The position numbers were made by a program, and so were the translations under genes. A model generated the notes under the pieces. The model saw nothing but the letters and a program-made list of their open reading frames with translations, was not told the origin of the DNA and did no database searches. Shown one piece after another: positions 22,664-33,466 of a stretch of 64,000 nt of DNA; positions within the stretch are counted from its first letter, which is position 1, and every line of letters starts with the position of its first letter. The stretch is from positions 735,923-799,922 of the forward strand of contig WELB01000028.1 in NCBI GenBank assembly GCA_009602725.1. Reading direction: 5' to 3'. This DNA is from Spirogloea muscicola (taxonomy: Eukaryota > Streptophyta > Zygnematophyceae > Spirogloeales > Spirogloeaceae).

Positions 22664-24244
22664 ATGGCCAAGGGCGGCGACGGCGGCGGCATGCGCGGCG
22701 GCGGCGGCGACGGCGGCGGCAACGGGCCGTCGGTGGTGATCGGCATCGGGCGGCGCGGGGGGCGCGCGATCATGCCGGACTTCCTGCAGAGCGTGAACCT
22801 GAAGCACGTGAAGCTGGGGTACCACATCCTGGTGTCGCACGCCGTCACGCTGTGCCTCCTGCCGCTGGTCCTCAGCGCCGGCGCGGAGCTGGCCCGCATG
22901 GGCCCCGGCCGCCTGGCCCGCCTCTCCGACGCCCTCCGCTACAACTTCGCCTCCACGCTCCTCTGCCTCGCCGCGCTGGTCTTCGGGGCCACCGTGTGGG
23001 CGCTGGCGCGGCCCCGCCCCGTCTACCTCGTCGACCACTCGTGCTACCGCCCCGACGACGCCCTCCGCTCGCCCGCCGCCATGTTCAAGGCCCACAGCGC
23101 CGCGTCGGGGTTCTTCGACGAGACGAGCCTGGAGTTCCAGGCCAAGATCCTGGAGCGCTCGGGCCTGGGCGACGGCACGTACCTGCCCGCCGGCGTGCGC
23201 GCCATCCCGCCGGACCCCTGCATGGCCAACGCCCGCGCCGAGGCCGAGGCCGTGATGTTCGGCGCCATCGACGACCTCCTGGCGCGCACTGCCGTGAGTC
23301 CCAAGGACGTGGGCATTGTCGTCGTCAACTGCTCGCTCTTCAACCCCACGCCCTCGCTCTCCGCCATGGTCGTCAACCGCTACTCCATGCGCGGCTCCAC
23401 GCGCACCTACAACCTCGGCGGCATGGGCTGCTCCGCCGGCGTCATCGCCGTCGACCTCGCCCGCGACCTCCTCCAGGTCCACGGCGGCACGTACGCGCTC
23501 GTCGTGTCCACCGAGAACATCACCCAGAACTGGTACTTCGGCAACCGCCGCGCCATGCTCATCCCCAACTGCCTCTTCCGCATGGGCGGAGCCGCGGTGC
23601 TGCTCTCCAATCGCCGCGCCGACGCCCGGCGTGCCAAGTACGAGCTCGTGCACACGGTGCGCACGCACAAGGGCGCGGACGAGAAGTGCTACCAGGTGGT
23701 GTACCAGGAGCAGGACGAGAACGGCCAGATGGGCGTGCGCCTCTCCAAGGACCTCATGGCCATTGCGGGCGACGCGCTCAAGACCAACATCACGACGCTG
23801 GGCCCGCTGGTGCTCCCGCTGTCGGAGCAGCTCCTGTTCTTCGCCGTGCTCGTCGCGCGCCGCGTGCTGCGCCTCAAGGGCATCAAGCCGTACATCCCCG
23901 ACTTCAAGCTCGCGTTTGAGCACTTCTGCATCCACGCCGGCGGCCGCGCCGTGCTCGACGAGCTCGAGAAGAACCTGCAGCTCACGCCGGCGCACGTCGA
24001 GCCGTCGCGCATGACGCTCTACCGCTGGGGCAACACCTCCTCCTCCTCCATCTGGTACGAGCTCGCGTACTTGGAGGCCAGGGGACGCGTGCGCCGTGGC
24101 GACCGCGTCTGGCAGATTGCCTTTGGCTCGGGGTTCAAGTGTAACAGCGCTGTCTGGCGCGCCCGCCGCACCATCAAGCCCGAGACACGCTGGCCCTGGC
24201 TCGACGACATTGACAAGCTTCCAGTCAAACTCCCTGAATTTTAG
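22664..24244 (+). CDS. KCS: 3-ketoacyl-CoA synthase (fatty acid elongase condensing enzyme)
   Basis: Condensing enzyme of the ER elongase: joins malonyl-CoA to a long-chain acyl-CoA to start each two-carbon elongation toward very-long-chain fatty acids for waxes, sphingolipids and storage lipids. Single exon, 526 aa, typical length. The N-terminus is a glycine-rich tail (~30 residues), then two membrane segments (around GYHILVSHAVTLCLLPLVL and STLLCLAALVFGATVWAL), then the FAE1/CUT1 fold. The catalytic triad is visible: Cys256 in YNLGGMGCSAG, His424 in HFCIHAGGRA and Asn457 in LYRWGNTSSSS. Other family motifs are VVNCSLFNPTPSLSAM, STENITQNWYFGN, MGGAAVLLSNR and IAFGSGFKCNSAVW. No intron and GC above its neighbours. 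The first in-frame ATG gives the full membrane domain. Substrate chain length cannot be told. Confidence 0.97.
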   Translation: MAKGGDGGGMRGGGGDGGGNGPSVVIGIGRRGGRAIMPDFLQSVNLKHVKLGYHILVSHAVTLCLLPLVLSAGAELARMGPGRLARLSDALRYNFASTLLCLAALVFGATVWALARPRPVYLVDHSCYRPDDALRSPAAMFKAHSAASGFFDETSLEFQAKILERSGLGDGTYLPAGVRAIPPDPCMANARAEAEAVMFGAIDDLLARTAVSPKDVGIVVVNCSLFNPTPSLSAMVVNRYSMRGSTRTYNLGGMGCSAGVIAVDLARDLLQVHGGTYALVVSTENITQNWYFGNRRAMLIPNCLFRMGGAAVLLSNRRADARRAKYELVHTVRTHKGADEKCYQVVYQEQDENGQMGVRLSKDLMAIAGDALKTNITTLGPLVLPLSEQLLFFAVLVARRVLRLKGIKPYIPDFKLAFEHFCIHAGGRAVLDELEKNLQLTPAHVEPSRMTLYRWGNTSSSSIWYELAYLEARGRVRRGDRVWQIAFGSGFKCNSAVWRARRTIKPETRWPWLDDIDKLPVKLPEF

Positions 24245-27200
24245 GCCTAGGTAAGTCACCATGGCTTATCTCTTTCAGTGTACTCTTCAGTGCAGCTACA
24301 GGTGTAAAGTAAAAACGGACAGGCAGTCACACAAAGAGCCGACTTGTGTTTGTTGCAAAGCAGCAAAGAGTAGTTGCTATGACCTCTATGCTGTACCAGA
24401 AGGCCTGGGCCCGTGAACTCATTTGCAGATACCAATTAGTCTCAATAATGGCTGACTTTGGTATTCAGCAGCATTGAGCAATGTTCTGGATGGGAAGGTC
24501 GGATTCTCTTGTCCTCACCGCTTGTTATCTTCTGCTGGTGCTGCTTCTTGTTGCCAGGGGTTGCAGCTTTTGGAAGCTCCCAATTGATTGCCGCAGCATA
24601 TTGCAGCCAGCCGACGGGCTGCCAAGGAAGACAGCGTGGGCTTTTGGACGGCATTCGGTGGACTCCCCCGTCAAAGTGACGGGTAGCCCTCCGGCGGCCA
24701 ATGATGCTTCAGGCAGAGCATTCAAGCTCTGACTAGGGCCAAGGCTGAGCTGTCCAGAGCTGGATATTGACGAGGGCATCCTTCGAGCGGTGTTGTCTGC
24801 ATGGAAAGTGCCGTGGAGACCAACAACCGCCCTAAGGGTAGGCCTCGTCATATGCTGCGCCTACAAAGCGAGGACGACATGAATAATGAGGCAGCCCAAG
24901 CTGGCTCTGGAGGTCATGTGAGCTGAGACTCACCTTAGATTGCGCCAGATTCATCCCTTCCAACATGCTCATGTGCAGAATGTGGCACATGGCAATTTAT
25001 TGCGTCAGACCTCAAATTTGCAAGCTATGAATTGTCATACTGCAAGCTGCTCTGTGTGCCCCTGCCTGTTAGTGGTAGAAGGTGGTGCAATCTGGACTTC
25101 TGCAAGTCTTGCTTATCACTCTGTTTGGGCAAGACCTCGTCACAGGTAAAAGTCCTGGACGTGCTGAGCCTTTAATTGGTCAACTCTTGCCTAGCTCTTG
25201 CCTAGCTTATGCCTAATCTGCAGCATGCAACCAAACACCCCATCCATTTTCTCCGATGTCTCCCTGAGGCATATTGAATGTCTTGACATTCATCTGCCTT
25301 CAGGCATGTCTTAAATGTAGAGTGCTCCTGTTGGGAGCCTTTTTATTTTCTGGCTGAAAGTCAGGAGCTGGCAGTGCAACATGAAGTACACCCTGATCAG
25401 AACCATGTCCTTGTCGATGATGACAATGTTGCAATTTGACGCTTATCGTCAAATGGAATATTGAGGCTAGAAATCAGCGATTTGGTTATCGCTTGAGCAC
25501 CTAAGCACTTACTCCCTAAACAATGTCATGACCAGGAATCTCTAGTTTTCACATAATTGTAGAATGTGCACACATGCAAGATGCACTATGCAGGGTTGGG
25601 TAGCAAGTCTTTACCTGCACCTTTCAGATATACAACTTGTGCATATTTCTGCCCTTTTCTGCTAGGTTTCAGCATGAAGACTTTGTATGTAAGGTTCATA
25701 GCTTGTCCACCAGGAGACAAAGGCAGAGCAGCCTTCAAGTTGTGGCGGCCTTGTGTCACATTTACAGATTGATTTCGAACTGAGAAGAACTTTGACGAGA
25801 TGATGCAGACATTGAAGCTGATTATGATTGCACACATGGTGCTTCAATGTACCACCAGATATGAAAGTAGCACAAGATGTCAAGGACATCAACATCGGAT
25901 GCAAATTGTCTGTCATGGAAGAATTTTAGATGCTGTGCAATCATCGCTGAAGTACAAGTCCAGTGGCGGATGCGTAAGGGCTGTGGAAGACCACCTTCTC
26001 TCCGGTAAGTAATTCCACCTTGGTGGGAGTAGTGCAGGGCCAGAGAAGAACGCCAGGTTGTCTGCTTCTGTAGGCAGTAAGCAGCCACAGGCCTGTGGCG
26101 TATCCAATGTGAAGCTGCAGCAACGACCTCCCACTGGCTCATTCATGTGCTGCAGATACCTAGATAAGGATGCAGCAAGGATTCAACACAATACAAATTC
26201 CGGATGCATCACAACGCAGATGCACAACCTGGGTCAGTGATGGCAAGGCCAGGGCATGGAAATGCGGCCAGGCTGAGCACAGCGGCCTTCCAGGCCAGGT
26301 ACATGGCCTGGAGGACGATGCCGCCAGCCAGCTACCTGGCACGTACAGCTAAGATTTGCAGCGCATCATATGGCAGAAGTGCGGGGCGATGGCATGAGTG
26401 CTGAGCCGGAGGACATGGTGGGCACTGTTGGCAAGACTGCAACGTGCAACCATGGGCGTGCACAAGCACGCGGGAGGGATAAGCCGTGGCTACCAAATCA
26501 GCGCCGACTGTGCGACGAACCATGCAGCCATGGCAGCCCATACCAGGCGGTTGGCTGCGTCCATGACGCGTTGGCGACCATGTATAATTGCTGCCGCCTC
26601 GAGGCCTGCAACGCTTGCAAGGAGGGTGCCGGAGGCCGCCAGGATGGTGGCCATTAACTAGGCTCGCTCTGGCTGCCACGGCGCTGGTGACCTATTCCAG
26701 GCAAGTGATGCATGCCACAAGGAGGGCGTACTGAGCGTGGCAAAGGTGGCCTGCCGGCAGGCCCAGCATTGCTCTATTGCTCCGCAATAGAAGCTCGCCT
26801 CCCACCCTCCTCCTCCTGTCTCCTCTGCCTCTGCCACCATCTTTGCAATGCTGAGCTTGCTTGGCTACAAGGAGGTCACTGCCGATAACGTAGACCATGC
26901 CACGACCAGCGCCGCTCTCGCAGCAGGCCAACGTGCTGCCTGGCGGCTGGCAGGCCAAGGAATGACGGCCCAGTGGCGGTACACATGATCATCCCGACGG
27001 CGCTGCCCAGCCGCGGGCTGCTGGCGGCCACCTCAACCGGCAGGAGGTCCTCGTCAAGCGAGGAACTGAGCCGCTGCTGGAGAGCCATTGCTTGGCGCAT
27101 CCGTCGCCACCGGCCATCACGGCTTGCAGGCGGTGGCGGCCTCGTCGGTCGGCATTGGGGCCGGCCATTTGCGCTGCACCGCCTGACGCTGCAGGGGCTC

Positions 27201-27590
27201 GTTGAGAAGAGCGCGCCCGCGGCGCCGCTGGGGACGGCTGAGAACGGCATGGCAAGGCTCGGACGAGGCTGGGGGCAGCTCCCGGGGGGAGGCAGGGAGC
27301 GGCTTGGGAAGGCATGCCCGCACATGGCTGGGAATGGCTTGCCAAGGCTGGGCTGCTGACGAGCCGGTCTGGACCGGCCCGGAATGGCATCGGCCCACAT
27401 ACGGCCGGGCAAGGCTTGGCGAGGGCTGTTGGACCGGATACGGCCAGCCTGAAGCAGCTGGGAGAGTAGGCGCGCGGAGCGCATGAACTGAGGAGGAGGC
27501 CACTTCAAGCCGATACTGTGGTCAGGCAGGATTTGGTGCAAAAGAAACAAGGCTACATAAAGCGGAAGCCCCTATGCTAAGGTGTCGAAG
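24245..27590. other. Gene-poor intergenic stretch
   Basis: No recognisable coding homology on either strand. The first few hundred bases hold the KCS 3' UTR. Small features: a short tandem CTTGCCTAG repeat near 25185-25215, and at 27230-27450 degenerate repeats of a GGC(A/T)TGGCAAGGCT-like unit that create a long but unconvincing open frame on the minus strand (26876-27550). No RNA gene was recognised. Confidence 0.4.
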
Positions 27591-27769
27591 GTTAACAGAG
27601 AGGAGAACAGCTCTTCCGATTTACGGCAACGGCTGTGAGAGGCCAGCCCAAACTGGAAGAGCCTTGAATTGGAAGAGCTGTTGCTTCTTTCTGGCTTCTT
27701 CGAACTTTCTTCATTCTTTATGGACTCCGACTTGCTGCTGCTAATTCGGGGTTACTAAGCTCCTTTTTG

Positions 27770-28060
27770 CTGTAGTCTCTTGCTCAGCTGTGTGCTTTAG
27801 GCGCCTTCCGGCCCTTTGGACCTTGTCTATTCTTTCTGGGCTGGCTAGTCAGAGCCCCTGCCTATGTTAAAAGAAGCTGTTGTTTCTTTCTGGGCTGGCC
27901 AATCTCAGCCATCGCCCTCCACTGGAAGAGTCTTCCTTCTTAGACGCAGCTCTTCCGTTACAAAACAGAGGCTGTAAAAAGCCAGCCCAGAATGGAGAAG
28001 GCTTATGGAGGCCGAAAGGCGCCTAAATCACACAGCTATGCAAGAGACTACAGCGGATGG
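27770..28060. repeat. Inverted repeat, ~115-base arms
   Basis: 27770-27885 and 27945-28060 are imperfect reverse complements (shared CTGTAGTCTCTTGC, AGCTGTGTG, TTTAGGCGCCTT and the CTGGGCTGGCT hairpin), about 60 bases apart. Both arms are LINE 3' UTR. Confidence 0.75.
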
Positions 28061-28185
28061 GTGCCTAGGAACTCCGCAAGCGGCTGTCTGTCTCCTTCCA
28101 ACGCTCCCTAGCTCACGCACGTGCACTTGCCGGCAGGCCGCACTATGGCTGCTGCTTCTTGATCTCGTTGGGGTGCCTCTCTTCC

Positions 28186-28571
28186 AGCTGCATATGGTCT
28201 AGGTCTAGCTGTTTTGTGTGGAGCTGCGCTGTAGCGCCTTGGGATGCTCATCACGGACAGCGGTGGACGAGCTCTAGGGATTTTGACCTAGGACTGGGTG
28301 GATAGCATGGGCCCCACACGCTGGTTGCCAGGTCAGCGGCTTATCTGCCGGGCTGGCCGACCAGCTCAGCCTCCCCGCGATTTTCGCTGCAGGTCGGGCC
28401 GGGGTCATAAGACACTGGATGGCAGGCAGCCCTTGCTCTTCTCAACACCTTCAGGCCCTCCTAGTCCGGTCGCTCCCCAGTCGTCGCCGCCGCTGTCCGT
28501 GATGAACATCCCAAGGCGCTACAACGCAGCTCCACACAAAGCAGCTAGACCTAGACCATATGCAGCTAGCA
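28186..28571. repeat. Inverted repeat, ~87-base arms
   Basis: 28186-28271 and about 28484-28571 are reverse complements with few mismatches (shared CATATGGTCTAGGTCTAGCTG, TTTGTGTGGAGCTGCG, TGTAGCGCCTTGGGATG and TCATCACGGACAGCGG). The spacer is about 210 bases. Confidence 0.85.
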
Positions 28572-28899
28572 GTCAAGAGTTTACAAAGAACACTCTTTTC
28601 AATAAAGCAGAAGCCAGGCTGGGGGATATCCGCATACCCCAGCCCGCATACCCGCATACATGAGAAAGATGTGGGTTCCGACCAATGTGACCAACATAGC
28701 AACAACCAACATTTCTTCTCATCATACCACTAATGTCATCATCAAGACAGCCATCCACCGATTGTAGTTGGGCGTTTGAACATAGTCCGTGCTCACGCGT
28801 GAGCCCCTGGGGTATCAGCCTTTGCGCTAGCGTGTCAGTATGGCTGAGGAAGAGACAGCCTTCAGGAGCCGATGGCGGCGAGAGTGGAACAAGCAGGTC

Positions 28900-29250
28900 T
28901 TCCACAGGGAGTGAAGGCAGGTAAAACGGGATAAGGCCAGCCCACAAAGAACAAATTGCTCGCCCACAAAGGAATGGAAAAAGGTCCATAAAGAACACCT
29001 TTTCCAAAAGGGGCGGATGGCTGTCAGAGGCCAATCCAAGCACGAATGCACGAAGTTCAAAGGGGCCGGAAAACGTAGACACCACTGAGGGTGCCTGCTC
29101 AGGAAGCCCTACTCAGCAGCCGCAAGTGGGAGAAAATAGCAGGAGACTAAAATAGCTCTTCAAATGTGAAGCAACGGCTGTCAGAGGCCAGCCCAAAAAC
29201 AACAAACGGAATGAATAAGGTCTGAAATAACCGGAAGGCACTAAAGGGGA
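28900..29250 (-). mobile_element. LINE 3' UTR fragments
   Basis: Two successive minus-strand copies of the 3' UTR hairpin and CCTTGTCCATTC-like box, at about 28930-29050 and 29165-29235. No coding end is recognisable. Confidence 0.6.
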
Positions 29251-29281
29251 GACGAGTCGCCCTGCCATCTAGAATTCAGGC

Positions 29282-29410
29282 ATCGATTAGCGACCTTTAT
29301 GTTTTGACCCGTGGTTACTGAGCGGGTCAATCTGCTGTAGGTGATGTGCGTCTCTAGATGTGCTTGCCTTTGTACTTGGCCATTTGGCCTATGTTTGTTT
29401 CAAATACACT
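29282..29410 (+). mobile_element. LINE subfamily B 3' terminus
   Basis: Begins GCGACCTTTATGTTTTGACCC ([10 protein letters not shown]-stop) and continues with the subfamily B 3' UTR to GTTTCAAATACAC, like 12850-12985. Only about 130 bases remain. Confidence 0.8.
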
Positions 29411-29499
29411 AGAGCCTGAGGCTACAGCCAGGGCACGACCAAAACGAAGATGCAAGGCATGTGCCAGGTAGCGCTGCAGGGAAATGTCACATCGCATTT

Positions 29500-29738
29500 G
29501 GGACACTGAGGCCTAAGAGCCCATGGCGGAAGGCCAGCCCGGAAGGGTGGACTGGATTCAAGGCCAGGAAAGTAAGCTCTTCCAGAGTGGGCGAGAGCTG
29601 TTAACAGCAGCCAGAAAGTCCAGACAAGGTTAAAAGAGCTGAAAGGCGCTAAGACAACACAGCTATGCCCAGTGGCTACAGGAATGGGAGTATAGTAATC
29701 CCGAGTCAGCAACCGCAAAGAGAAATAAAAAATCTTTT
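29500..29738 (-). mobile_element. LINE 3' end fragments
   Basis: Minus-strand 3' UTR core (GGGCTGGCCTTCCGCC type) at 29520-29550. A second piece ends near 29700-29720 in degenerate terminal codons (C-G-L-L-T-R-D-Y-Y). Confidence 0.55.
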
Positions 29739-29739
29739 C

Positions 29740-31260
29740 CTATGGAAGGCAATTGCCGCAAGGAAGTAAGCTCATCCAAAGGCACAAACGCCTTGTAGGG
29801 ATGCGAAGGGGCACTTTACAAAGGCCCAATACCTTCATACTTTGGCCATATGCCAATGTAGCTTGCAATACATCAATGGGTTGCACAGGCAAGCCATTGC
29901 TACTCACAGAAGTCTTACTAACACAGGAAACCAAAGCACCCGTGTTTGCGAGGCTCTGGGCTGGCTGACTAGCCGCCAGTCTCATATATGACATACTTGG
30001 CGTAGAAGCACAAAGTGCTAAGTCGACCACCGAAGCAAGACAAAGTCTGCGAACTACATGGATAGCAGTATCCACGGTGCCGAGGTAAATCAGCAACACC
30101 AGGTACTACGTGGGAATGGCCTGCCGTGTGCCCACAGAGCAGGGACTGCCCCAGTGATGGGGGAGGATTCATCCTCGCCTGCAGGGTACGATGAGAAATA
30201 CAGGGTCGTCAGCCCAAAGGTGATCCACCCGACTCAGGTACATCTGAGATTGAACTTGGATACAGGGAACCCATACACAAAGGGGCCCACCGTTCACCAA
30301 AGCTTGCATTAGCTTATGCAGGGAGCGTACTACTAGGATAGATAACTTTGGACAAGCATGTCCAATACATCCATCCAATACATTCTCACATCATGCGATT
30401 GAAGACCCCACACAGGAGTCATGATGAGAGGCACACATTTGCCCATGCCTTTCCGATGTCCTTTGGGGCCAGGTGGAGCAGGCTTGCTGGAGGAGGGGTG
30501 CTTGGGAGCTTGTGTACATTCCCGGATGCGGTGGCTCCTTATGGCCACACCGGTAACAAGCTCGATCCCCCTGGGGGTCAAAGCCACTGCCCTGGCTGGG
30601 CCCTGTCGCCCCTTGGCACTAGTACCAGGCATACTTCTGGATCTGCGCTTCGAGGACGGGCAACACATCCAACTAGGTCCACGCTGAGTTGAATGCTCTC
30701 AACGAGTTGGTTGTGATTTGGATGCGCAACAACTTTGAAGACTACGTCCGCCAATTCCATGTGCTGCTATCGAAACTCAACTGCAGGCTGATGGACAACG
30801 TGGACCAATGTCAACGATTCAAACCTGGGGTTCCGGAGCATGTGGCTCTGCTGGCTTGATTGGATACGGTCACCTTCAAGCCCGTGGACACGTTGGACCA
30901 CCTCATCGAGCACACGCGCCTTCATTTCGCCATGTACCCGCGGAAGCGTCCATTGCTTGAAATTGTTGTCGACCCGGCTGCGCCGTCGTCCTCGAATCGC
31001 AGACCCAGTAGTATGCCTGGTAGTAGTGCCAAGCCCTATGTGGGGCAACGGCGCCCAGCCAAGGCAGTGGCCTTTGTCCCCGAGGGGCGGGGGATCGAGC
31101 TTGCGATGTGGCCAGAAGGGCCACCACATCCAGGACTGTACACAAGCTCCCAACCACATACGGACCAACATCACGAACCTGATCCCATGTACACAGTTAG
31201 GGTCAGAACGTCCTGGTTGTGGTGCGGACATAGGAAGGTTTTGGGCCAAACCCTCCTACT
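29740..31260. mobile_element. Fossil LTR retrotransposon (gag and protease remains)
   Basis: Broken remains of an LTR retrotransposon, most like Ty3/gypsy. The minus strand has a retropepsin-like segment at about 29750-29970 and a gag zinc-knuckle region at about 30330-30670, in gag-then-protease order. The plus strand has a second gag piece with a capsid-like segment (YVRQFHVLLSKLN) and a zinc knuckle at about 30690-31200. The two gag pieces face each other and match as an inverted repeat (about 30500-30670 against 30985-31160). No reverse transcriptase, integrase or LTR was recognised. It is heavily decayed and old. Confidence 0.6.
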
Positions 31261-31559
31261 GAGTGAAACCCCAGCGTACACAGCGGGACACACGCGCACA
31301 CAGCGCAGCGGAAGTCTTACCCCGAGGCACCGCCAGAAGGTGGTGATTCCACTGGGTCAGTGGCTTAGTAGCTGTCCCCACATGTTGCGCAGCCATAGCA
31401 CAGACAGAGAACCGGCGAGGCCCGCAACGACGAGCTGCGGCGACGGGCTGAGCAGCAGGCGGCAGCAGCCGAGCTGTGGCGGCCTCTGCGGCAGCAGGCA
31501 GCAGCACGGCTGTGCCTCTCTCTGTGCGTCACTGGTCCGACTACGAAGTCTGGCCTTGG

Positions 31560-31745
31560 CCTGCTACTTCTAGCGTTCCAACTTTCCCATCAGATATGCA
31601 TGATCTCACTCGGGGATATTTAGTGTCCCACTTAGCTAGCTCATTACCCCATAACAGGACATTTGCAAGACTAGAATTGGCCGCCCTTTCAATTCCATGC
31701 GCACCGCGCGCCCTCTCTCCATTTGCCACTCCTCCCCGGAGGAAG
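31560..31745 (+). mobile_element. LINE 3' end (truncated copy)
   Basis: Codes S-D-M-H-D-L-T-R-G-Y, then the CCTTTCAATTCCATGCGCACC tail shared with 1930-1975. It abuts the next copy in the opposite orientation. Confidence 0.75.
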
Positions 31746-32205
31746 GAAGCGTGAGTAGTAATATGTGAAGGGCCTGTGTGGCCAAGTACAAAGGCAAGCA
31801 CATTGACAAATGTACATCGCCTGCTGCTAAGCTGACCCATTCAGTAACCACGACTCAGCACATAGAGGTCGCTAACTGATGCCCCAATACCAGACGGCAA
31901 TGGACAAGCTCTTGAGCTACCAGCTAAGGCTCGACCAGCTTTCTGATGCAACGCATGAGCTCGCTGCAGACAAGCTGACACTCGGCGATGCAAGAATGAC
32001 AAGTAGGCTGCCGACATGCCCATCGGAGCTGGAAGCATATCCTCACGTCGAGCATATCCCAGACTAGCAATATTCTCCAGTAGCGTATGGAGGCGAAGGA
32101 CCCATCCAGCTGAAAGTGTCATCGCGGCTGGTAGGAGATGGTCACTGCGGGGGTAGTCAGAGTAGTGTAAACCAAGCACAACAAGAAACAAAGCATTCAT
32201 TCTTT
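31745..32205 (-). mobile_element. LINE subfamily B 3' end, coding to UTR
   Basis: The minus strand encodes [50 protein letters not shown] and ends S-D-L-Y-V-L-S-R-G-Y-stop near 31841. The UTR runs to about 31745. It matches 12591-12985 and 41480-41890. Confidence 0.85.
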
Positions 32206-32518
32206 TTTGGGCTGGCTTTTCCAGCCCCTATCCTCAATGGGCGAGCCCTTCTCCTCAGTGTAGGAGCTTTCTGTGCTCTGCACCTCCCACTGCGTGTCCA
32301 GCAATATCGGTCGATGCTGCTGCTGATTTGTACGCTTCCGTCACCACCACGTCAACCAAAGCTCGTGGGCCTCCGCCGGGTTGTGACGAGGTAGCCCTAA
32401 TGTCCACCCCAGGAGTGGCGGGCCTGACGATTGGGGATTCGTATCGGTGCGTGACACGAAATGGCGCTTCGGCTGGACAACTGCCGGAGACACAAAGCGG
32501 CGCCTCCTGGGCACAAGA

Positions 32519-32670
32519 GCTTGTCGATTGCCGTCCGGTAGTCGGGCATCAGTTAGCGACCTCTATGTGCTGACTCATGGTTACCGAGCGGGTCAGCTTA
32601 GCAGCAGGTGATGCACATTTGTCTATATGCTTGCCTTGTGCTTGGGCCCTCCATCTTTCAATACACACTT
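32519..32670 (+). mobile_element. LINE subfamily B 3' terminus
   Basis: Degenerate terminal codons (S-D-L-Y-V-L-T-H-G-Y) at about 32552-32585, then subfamily B 3' UTR ending TTTCAATACACA. A separate 3' UTR scrap of the other subfamily lies at 32200-32255. Confidence 0.75.
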
Positions 32671-33466
32671 CTTCCTGGGCGGTGCAAGCGCGGTACGAAG
32701 CCCGGGGCCTCGGACCGTACTCAGCTACACATACAGGGAAGCAAATTTACCGGTACCGTTTGGGATTGCCTAACGGCAGCTACGTACAATCATGTAAGGT
32801 TACCGGCATCGTTGGCACTCCAAACGGAGGGAATGTACTAGCACCAATTCTAGAGAGCCGTGGCTTTAGGGTTCTGCACAGAGGCTGCTGGCTTGGCATG
32901 GCTTTCATAAAGGGCTTGGGTTCGACTGACGTACCGAAGGAACAGTTGTCAGCCATGTACAAGCAAGCCATAATGTCAACCACTTGCTTCGCTTGTCAGA
33001 GGTTAGATAAATTGCTTGTGAAAAAATTGGCCGGATCTCTCCCCTTTTTATTGGGTGGCTGCAGGCCACGTTCAAGAAAGAAAGTTGAGCTATCTATTGA
33101 CGTTTACAAATGAATCTGGGACGTACTGCTTGTTGAGGTACCTGATTAAAAGAAGCTCTTGCTCCTAGAACTAGGACTCCGAAGTGCACTTGATGATTGC
33201 TACCTACCTACAGTTGTCGCAGCTGCTATGCTATTGCGCTCAGCTGCAAGTTCTTTTTCCTACTGCACAATTTTACCAAACACCACTTCGGTGCAGGTAG
33301 ACTAATCAGCTACTTCTACACTCAATGTCGCCTTCTCAGCAGGACTCCAACATGGGGGGAGGGGGGGTGGAGTCTCTAAGCTAAATCTGAGAGGGACTGA
33401 TTTAAGCACAATTCTGTTGATGTCCACTTGGCAGCATCTCTGCCTCTAGTCGGTCAGGGCCGGCCT
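32671..33466. other. 3' flank of the GH5 gene, no gene recognised
   Basis: A plus-strand open frame continues to 33113 with no domain I know; it starts in LINE sequence and is probably chance. The rest should include the GH5 3' UTR. Confidence 0.4.

Larger units (their letters stand above)
27600..28660. mobile_element. Cluster of LINE 3' ends in both orientations
   Basis: Plus-strand coding end (S-D-L-L-L-L-I-R-G-Y-stop) at about 27725-27758, followed by 3' UTR cores at 27835-27875 and 27890-27940. Minus-strand cores lie at 27625-27650 and 27965-28000. Another plus-strand coding scrap (R-L-S-V-S-F-Q-R-S-L-A-H-A) is at about 28080-28130. The pieces include the two inverted repeats listed separately. 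Confidence 0.65.

Noticed and set aside
22325-24262. 645-codon minus-strand frame opposite KCS
   Set aside because: Antisense shadow of the intronless, GC-rich KCS gene.
26876-27550. 224-codon minus-strand frame
   Set aside because: Generated by degenerate GGCATGGCAAGGCT-like repeats; no domain or splice context.
32577-33113. 178-codon plus-strand frame downstream of the GH5 gene
   Set aside because: It starts inside LINE 3' UTR, and its later part matches nothing I know.
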